Of a stretch of DNA of 64,000 nt, positions 59,385 to 64,000 are shown piece by piece. The translations under genes and the position numbers were made by a program. Every line of letters begins with the position of its first letter. The first letter of the stretch is position 1. Source of the DNA: MADRE3 sp963718195 (GTDB taxonomy: Bacteria; Desulfobacterota; Desulfobulbia; Desulfobulbales; Desulfocapsaceae); assembly GCA_963718195.1 (NCBI GenBank), contig CAVQYQ010000005.1, forward strand, positions 372,001 through 436,000. Reading direction: 5' to 3'. The notes under the pieces are model-generated. The model had not been told where the DNA came from. It did no database searches and saw nothing but the letters and a program-made list of their open reading frames with translations.

Positions 59385-59458
59385 GTTTTACCTTCTTGTT
59401 TTTTATATGCTGTTAGAATATGTGCTGGTAATTTGAACGTTTCGTTCGGTAGCCTGAT

Positions 59459-60124
59459 TTAATACGCAGCGCCGGCTCCCGTCATGAAGTATATGGGTAT
59501 TCCGCCGAATAAAATGAGAAAAAATACCGGAACAATTATGGTCAACTTAGATATGAGGTCATTATACCGTGGATGATTGAAACCGAATGTCTGCAGCATA
59601 CTCCAGAAACCATGGTTAAGATGAACAGCCAGGGCTACAAAAGAGAAAATATAGAAAAGACTATAGAAAAAACCGCTCAGTAGCTCTTTAACGGTTATAC
59701 TAATTGGAATCTCGGCAGGTGCCGCAAGATTGAAGCCAAACACATGGACAATGACAAACAACAAGATGATGAGGCCGGTATAGGGCATTGTCCGTGAAGC
59801 AAAGGTGTTTTCGATAACTCTTGTTTCCACCTCGTAGCGCGATGTTTTTGTCTGCCTGAGTTCAAGGAATAAATAGATGCCGACACAGACATGGGTTCCC
59901 AAAATAACCAGGAGACCGAGTCCGAAAATAAGAACCAGGACAGGAAAACCATGCAGAGCGTCAGCATAAATTTGAAAATATTTGCTTCCCATGTATATTG
60001 CAGCATTTCCAAAAGCATGCACTGCCAGAAACAGCAGGAGCATCAACCCCGAAAAAGCCATAATGAATTTCTTGCCGATGGATGATTTGACAAATGAAAT
60101 AAACCACATAAAATTTTGCCTCAC
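59459..60124 (-). CDS. Fumarate reductase/succinate dehydrogenase cytochrome b subunit (type B)
   Basis: The 221-residue protein has five membrane helices and the histidines expected for two haems b, in VHAFGNAAIYMG, GTHVCVGIYLF, VIVHVFGFNLA and AVHLNHGFWSML. Its start MRQNFMWFISFVKSSIGKKFIMAFSGLML is a usual N-terminus. It is a single anchor subunit (no separate D), unlike the fused C/D anchor of the other complex. The gene leads the minus-strand operon and shares a 152-bp AT-rich spacer with the divergent gph gene. Confidence 0.93.
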   Translation of the reverse strand: MRQNFMWFISFVKSSIGKKFIMAFSGLMLLLFLAVHAFGNAAIYMGSKYFQIYADALHGFPVLVLIFGLGLLVILGTHVCVGIYLFLELRQTKTSRYEVETRVIENTFASRTMPYTGLIILLFVIVHVFGFNLAAPAEIPISITVKELLSGFFYSLFYIFSFVALAVHLNHGFWSMLQTFGFNHPRYNDLISKLTIIVPVFFLILFGGIPIYFMTGAGAAY

Positions 60125-60276
60125 AGGTTTTAGAAATAGGTGAGTAAGCTTGATAAACTGAACTATTCTTATCTAATTACTGAAAAAAAAAAGGTTTCTT
60201 TTTGTATTCATTTAAAAAAAACAACATGCTGATTTAAACCACTTGAATTATAAACAAAATCACAACTATTATTATC

Positions 60277-60942
60277 ATGAAACATGAACAAATCAAGGCC
60301 ATTATATTCGATCTTGACGGAACACTCTTGAATACACTTGACGACATCGCCGACAGTGCAAACGAAACAATTAAACGATACGGGGTGCCACCACACCCCG
60401 TTGATGCTTACCGCTATTTCGTCGGTAATGGGGTGGCCACGCTCATGGAACGGGTCATGCCTGCAGACTCGGCTGTCAATCTCATTGTTGAGAGTATTGA
60501 ACGATTCAAATCAAATTACGAGCAGCGATGGCATAGTAAAACCAGACCCTATCCAGGAATTATGGATATGCTTACATCCCTCCAGCATTCAGGAGTTAAA
60601 ATGGCTATCCTGTCAAATAAACCTGATAATTTCACTCAAAAATGTGTAAAGCTCTTTTTTCCGAAGATTTTGTTTCATGTTGTTGCAGGAAAAAAGGATG
60701 ATGTTCCACCAAAACCAGACCCTTTTTCTACGTTATCGATCATTGATACTCTTGATGTTGCCCCAGGCCAAACTCTTTTTGTCGGGGACTCATCTGTGGA
60801 CATGAAGACAGGAGTCGCTGCGGGGATCTCTGCAATTGGCGTCGATTGGGGATTTAGAACGAAAACTGAACTCAAGCAAGCGGGTGCAGATCGTGTCGTA
60901 GGCTCACCCGAGGAATTAATTAATTATGTCACTCAACTTTAA
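60277..60942 (+). CDS. gph: Phosphoglycolate phosphatase-like HAD hydrolase
   Basis: The 221-residue protein is a HAD subfamily IA phosphatase: IIFDLDGTLLNTLDDIADSAN holds the catalytic aspartates, LSNKPDNFT the second motif, KPDPFS the lysine and FVGDSSVDMKTGVAAG the magnesium-binding acidic motif. The match is closest to Gph, which clears 2-phosphoglycolate, although HAD substrates cannot be fixed by sequence. Its last 17 bases overlap the DUF445 gene. Confidence 0.85.
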   Translation: MKHEQIKAIIFDLDGTLLNTLDDIADSANETIKRYGVPPHPVDAYRYFVGNGVATLMERVMPADSAVNLIVESIERFKSNYEQRWHSKTRPYPGIMDMLTSLQHSGVKMAILSNKPDNFTQKCVKLFFPKILFHVVAGKKDDVPPKPDPFSTLSIIDTLDVAPGQTLFVGDSSVDMKTGVAAGISAIGVDWGFRTKTELKQAGADRVVGSPEELINYVTQL

Positions 60943-62545
60943 CGAATTCAGTCCATATATTGGTTTTATCACTCCTCCGCTGGTTGGAGCTTTTATCGGT
61001 TACCTCACCAATCGGGTTGCTATAAGGATGTTGTTCAGGCCACTCAGACAATGGCATATCGGGCCGGTCAGGGTTCCCATGACGCCTGGAGTCATTCCAT
61101 CCAAACGGCATGAACTGGCAGTGAATATCGGCGAAATGGTAGGAGAACACCTTCTCACCAGTGATGAAATAAATAATTCACTGCAGAAAAGCGGGTTCCA
61201 GGATCATCTCTATCGACTCATCGAAGCCAAGGTTGGGTCTTTCATGAAGAAGGATCTCGGACCACTGAAATCACTCGTCTCTAATGATTATCGAAGCTAT
61301 TTTGATATCGCCCAGAAGACGGTGACCTACCAGATAAAGGAGACAGTCTCTGAATTCGTGAGCAGTGAGCAGTGCACAATGACCATAGAGCAGTCCGTCA
61401 GTGATTGGCTCAATGAATTGTTCTCCAGAGAATTAAACGACCTTGTTTCGCCAGACCTGCGAGGAAAACTCTATGAATCATTTGACCTGCAGGTCCAGCA
61501 GATTTTGCACAGAGAATCAATGGAGCATGTACTGGAAGATGTTATCTACACCAAGCTCATTGAATCAGTAAATAGTGACACCTCTTTAAAAGACCTTCTA
61601 CCGCAATCATTGATGGATTCAGTTATTTCAGTGATCGATCAACAGACTCCTGAACTTCTTCGCCAGGGGGTAAAGATTCTCGAAGAACCGGAGATTCAGC
61701 AAAAATTAGTGGATGCCATTGTCAAGGGCATTGAGGAGTTCATCGAAACCCTGGGACCAATGGCTGCGATGGTGCAGAATTTTCTCGACATGACAATGGT
61801 CGAGGAAAAAATACTGGAATATTTTAATGAAAAACAGGATGAAATAGCGTTGCTGCTGACCAGTGAAGAGGTTCGGCTCAGGGTGTCCCAGACCCTAACC
61901 AGTCGAGCCCACGAGCTCTTTGACTCGTCAGTTAAATCAATCACCTCACAACAAAATATTCTGCAGCTCCGAACGTTCAGCAAAGAAGTCGCTGCAATTA
62001 TTGTATCTGGGCTGAGAGCTCCACAGTCTGTTAACGTTATTAACAGCCTGTTCAAGAACCATCTGGAGGACCTCATCGGCAGCGGCAAAAATTCTCTTGG
62101 TGACGTTGTTACAGAACTTTTCGGGAAAGGTGGTGTTGCGCGCTCAGAAATATGGTTTACCGGTGAGATCTCAGATCTGTTGAAATCAGCAAAAACTAAA
62201 AAAGTTATCGATCATATTCTAGAGAACATGATCGAACAGTTGCTGGAAAAACCGGTTGGCCGGCTCGCTAACCTGGTTCCTGCGGGTGTCAGGGACGGCC
62301 TGTACAAGTCACTGCAGCAAATGGCAACTAAAATGCTCACCTCTGAAGTTCCGGGAATCGTAAAATCCCTGAACATCAGAAAAATTGTAACGGATAGAAT
62401 CGATTCATTTGATTTGTTACGGCTTGAGATGCTGCTCTTGTCAATAATGGAAGAGCAGTTCAAGTATATCAATATATTTGGCGGGCTGTTGGGATTCTTG
62501 ATTGGCTCTATTAACGTGCTGTTTATAACAGGGATTCTAGGTTAG
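60926..62545 (+). CDS. DUF445 family membrane protein
   Basis: The 539-residue protein has hydrophobic segments at both ends (PPLVGAFIGYLTNRVAIRMLFRPL near residues 17-40 and GGLLGFLIGSINVLFITGIL at the C-terminus). The long middle is helical and amphipathic with many charged residues. TNRVAIRMLFRP and VRVPMTPGVIPSKRHELAVNIGEMVGEHLL are DUF445 signatures. Function is unknown; it may shape or tether membranes. Its ATG lies 17 bases inside gph, so the two are translationally coupled. Confidence 0.87.
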   Translation: MSLNFNEFSPYIGFITPPLVGAFIGYLTNRVAIRMLFRPLRQWHIGPVRVPMTPGVIPSKRHELAVNIGEMVGEHLLTSDEINNSLQKSGFQDHLYRLIEAKVGSFMKKDLGPLKSLVSNDYRSYFDIAQKTVTYQIKETVSEFVSSEQCTMTIEQSVSDWLNELFSRELNDLVSPDLRGKLYESFDLQVQQILHRESMEHVLEDVIYTKLIESVNSDTSLKDLLPQSLMDSVISVIDQQTPELLRQGVKILEEPEIQQKLVDAIVKGIEEFIETLGPMAAMVQNFLDMTMVEEKILEYFNEKQDEIALLLTSEEVRLRVSQTLTSRAHELFDSSVKSITSQQNILQLRTFSKEVAAIIVSGLRAPQSVNVINSLFKNHLEDLIGSGKNSLGDVVTELFGKGGVARSEIWFTGEISDLLKSAKTKKVIDHILENMIEQLLEKPVGRLANLVPAGVRDGLYKSLQQMATKMLTSEVPGIVKSLNIRKIVTDRIDSFDLLRLEMLLLSIMEEQFKYINIFGGLLGFLIGSINVLFITGILG

Positions 62546-62619
62546 CAAAAAAATGTGACGGCGCCACGGGATGATCCATAACTGCATATTTTCACTGAAG
62601 AAAACGGGTTATCCTGTCC

Positions 62620-63369
62620 CTAGTGTGCCTTTTTTCCAATACTTGCACTATAGATGGCTGTCTCCTCAACCCCATCAACCTCGAGCAACTCATTCACTTC
62701 CTGATCATAAAAAGCTGCAACCGGACAACCCCCGCAATCAATTGCCTCAGCAGCCAGAAGTACATTCTGGCAGATATGTGCAGCATCTAACAACAGGTAT
62801 CTCCCCCCACGTTCGCCATACTTAGCCAGTGATCTTCTGGATACCGCAGTCCAGATTATATTTACCGCAGCTTTTTCCATGAAACGCTGGTTAAGAAAAG
62901 CCCTCGAAATATCAGCTTTGAGATCGATTTCTTTTAGCGATTCAAGCTCAAAGAGTAATGGGTTTAAATGGTAAAGACCAGGAATGACCCCTTCAACGTT
63001 CTGGATTGAAAGGTACGTTTCGATCGGGTAGACGGCACCTGCCGAAGGTGCCGTCCTCAAGTAGTGCTTTCCAGCCTGCGCGGTGATCCCCTGTCCACTC
63101 CACAACAAGAAGGCAAGCTCATTGAGACCAATGGCAGAAGAGGAAAATGTTCTCAGGGAGCGCCTGTTCTGCAGCAACGGTATAATCCGTGCCTCAGAAA
63201 GACTCCATCTCGACTTCGGTAATGATATTTTGGCAGCGTTCGGGTAGGTTTTAAAGGATTCTGCTCTTCCAAGCTTACTTTGAATTGAGCCTTTCAATGA
63301 ATTTTGTCTGAGCTCAGTATCTTTTAGAAAAATTAATGATTTTGTTTTCTTCAGCGTATCACCCATCAA
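62620..63369 (-). CDS. SagB/ThcOx-type nitroreductase-fold protein
   Basis: The 249-residue protein is of the nitroreductase superfamily, SagB-like group. FMN-binding RRSLRTFSSSAIGLNELAFLLWSGQGIT, then LRTAPSAGAVYPIETYL, GLYHLNP and GRYLLLDAAHICQNVLLAAEAIDCGGCPVAAF are typical. True SagB proteins oxidise azoline peptides, but no cyclodehydratase or precursor peptide is near, so that role is unlikely here. The gene overlaps rlmN by 11 bases on the minus strand. The substrate is unknown. Confidence 0.85.
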   Translation of the reverse strand: MMGDTLKKTKSLIFLKDTELRQNSLKGSIQSKLGRAESFKTYPNAAKISLPKSRWSLSEARIIPLLQNRRSLRTFSSSAIGLNELAFLLWSGQGITAQAGKHYLRTAPSAGAVYPIETYLSIQNVEGVIPGLYHLNPLLFELESLKEIDLKADISRAFLNQRFMEKAAVNIIWTAVSRRSLAKYGERGGRYLLLDAAHICQNVLLAAEAIDCGGCPVAAFYDQEVNELLEVDGVEETAIYSASIGKKAH

Positions 63370-64000
63370 CTATCTCCTGATTTTTTCCAGCCAGCTGTCC
63401 GCACGCTGCCGCTATGTCAGAGCCCCTGCTGCTTCTTATGAAGACAGAGTAATGGTGGTTTCTCAGTATATCCTGGAAGGCAAGAATCCGTTCGCGCGAA
63501 GATGATCTGTATGGAATACCATCGACTTCATTAAAAGCGAGTAAATTAATTTTACACGGTATTCCTCTGAGAATCCTGGCACATGTACGGGCATCCCGGT
63601 CAGAATCATTAACACCATCGAGGAGCACATACTCAAACATTATTCTCTTTCGTTTCTGAATCGGATAATCCCTGCAGGCCTGAAGCAGTTTTTCAAGGGG
63701 ATATTTTTTATTAACAGGCATCAACATATTTCTGGTTTCATTGTCAACAGCGTGAAGCGAGATTGCCAGATTGACGTTGGAGTTATTACCTAATATCCCC
63801 ATATTTTTGATGATCCCGCAGGTTGACACGGTAATTCTTCGGGCTGCCATATCAAGCCCTTTTTGTTCGGTCAGTATCGACAGTGATGACAACAAGTTGT
63901 CGATGTTATTGAGTGGTTCACCCATACCCATAAATACGACATTGGTGACGCTGCGTGGACCGATGAGATTTTCTTCCGGTTCATTGAGCAGAAAATCTCG
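63359..64000 (-). CDS. rlmN: 23S rRNA/tRNA adenine-C2 methyltransferase RlmN, 5' end outside the window
   Basis: RlmN is a radical SAM enzyme that methylates C2 of A2503 in 23S rRNA and A37 of some tRNAs. The visible 213 codons are the C-terminal part; the frame is open to the window edge, so the CxxxCxxC cluster motif lies beyond it. NVVFMGMGEPLNNIDNLLSSL is the diagnostic RlmN segment, followed by ITVSTCGIIKNM, ISLHAVDNETRNMLMPVNKKYPLE and LLDGVNDSDRDA. The C-terminal cysteine in IAAACGQLAG corresponds to the catalytic one. Identification is firm although partial. Confidence 0.94.
   Translation of the reverse strand, partial: RDFLLNEPEENLIGPRSVTNVVFMGMGEPLNNIDNLLSSLSILTEQKGLDMAARRITVSTCGIIKNMGILGNNSNVNLAISLHAVDNETRNMLMPVNKKYPLEKLLQACRDYPIQKRKRIMFEYVLLDGVNDSDRDARTCARILRGIPCKINLLAFNEVDGIPYRSSSRERILAFQDILRNHHYSVFIRSSRGSDIAAACGQLAGKNQEIVDG

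Noticed and set aside
1..64000. Mobile elements, CRISPR arrays, prophage or toxin-antitoxin modules
   Set aside because: I looked for transposases, integrases, terminal repeats, spaced repeat arrays and small paired genes and saw none with convincing support.

Overview
The window looks like chromosomal DNA of an anaerobic, probably sulfate-reducing bacterium of the Desulfobacterota (a Desulfobulbales/Desulfocapsaceae-like organism). This is inferred from gene content: early-cobalt cobalamin genes (cbiG, cbiD, cbiET, cbiF), a DUF39/HcyBio homocysteine-biosynthesis protein, LL-diaminopimelate aminotransferase, an FmdE-family protein, a DctB/DctD-controlled C4-dicarboxylate TRAP transporter and two succinate dehydrogenase/fumarate reductase type complexes. 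I see no insertion sequence, integrase, prophage block or CRISPR array. Nearly all the sequence is coding.

Layout. (1) 1-10.3 kb: a cobalamin operon on the + strand, cbiG (cut by the window edge)-cbiH-cobC-cobU-cobT-cobS-cobD::cbiP fusion-cbiB-cbiA-cbiC, followed by ndk. (2) 11-15.3 kb: xseA (-), then a membrane-anchored TPR protein, panC and a DegT-family aminotransferase (+). (3) 15.3-24 kb: a minus-strand block with a SleB-like hydrolase, a receiver/PPDK-N protein, an iron alcohol dehydrogenase, rsmA, a DUF2062 protein, tsaD and pheA. (4) 24.2-31.8 kb (+): the DUF39 protein, HU, tRNA-Pro(CGG) with a strong terminator, then a second cobalamin operon cbiD-cbiET-cbiF-fmdE-like and a fused hisHF. 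(5) 31.9-38.5 kb (+): dctB-dctD and dctP-dctQ-dctM, with a sigma-54 promoter, an enhancer-like palindrome and RNA hairpins. (6) 38.6-41.3 kb: uspA and ispH (+), dapL (-). (7) 41.7-52.3 kb: a catabolic-looking cluster, namely a class III CoA-transferase, a DapA-family lyase, an MDR oxidoreductase, a DUF1847 protein, a LUD protein (-), a GntR/FCD regulator, an Sdh-like complex with a fused C/D anchor, an MmgE/PrpD protein and a small membrane protein. (8) 52.5-64 kb: pepN (+); a dihaem mini-cytochrome, a geranylgeranyl-reductase-family flavoprotein and a second fumarate reductase/succinate dehydrogenase (-); gph and a DUF445 protein (+); a SagB-like nitroreductase and rlmN (-, cut by the window edge).

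How it fits together. The two cobalamin operons are complementary: ring methylation and contraction steps (cbiG, H, C, D, ET, F), amidations (cbiA, cbiP), aminopropanol arm (cobD, cbiB) and lower-ligand assembly (cobU, cobT, cobS, cobC). Cobaltochelatase, cbiL and cbiJ are not in the window. The TRAP system would import C4-dicarboxylates, which the two Sdh/Frd complexes could oxidise or reduce against the quinone pool. The 41.7-52 kb cluster is the best candidate for an undescribed pathway. It combines CoA activation, an aldolase/lyase-type enzyme, an MmgE/PrpD enzyme and a divergent succinate-dehydrogenase-like complex beside a GntR regulator with perfect palindromes upstream, which suggests catabolism of a substituted dicarboxylic acid. 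The substrate cannot be read from sequence.
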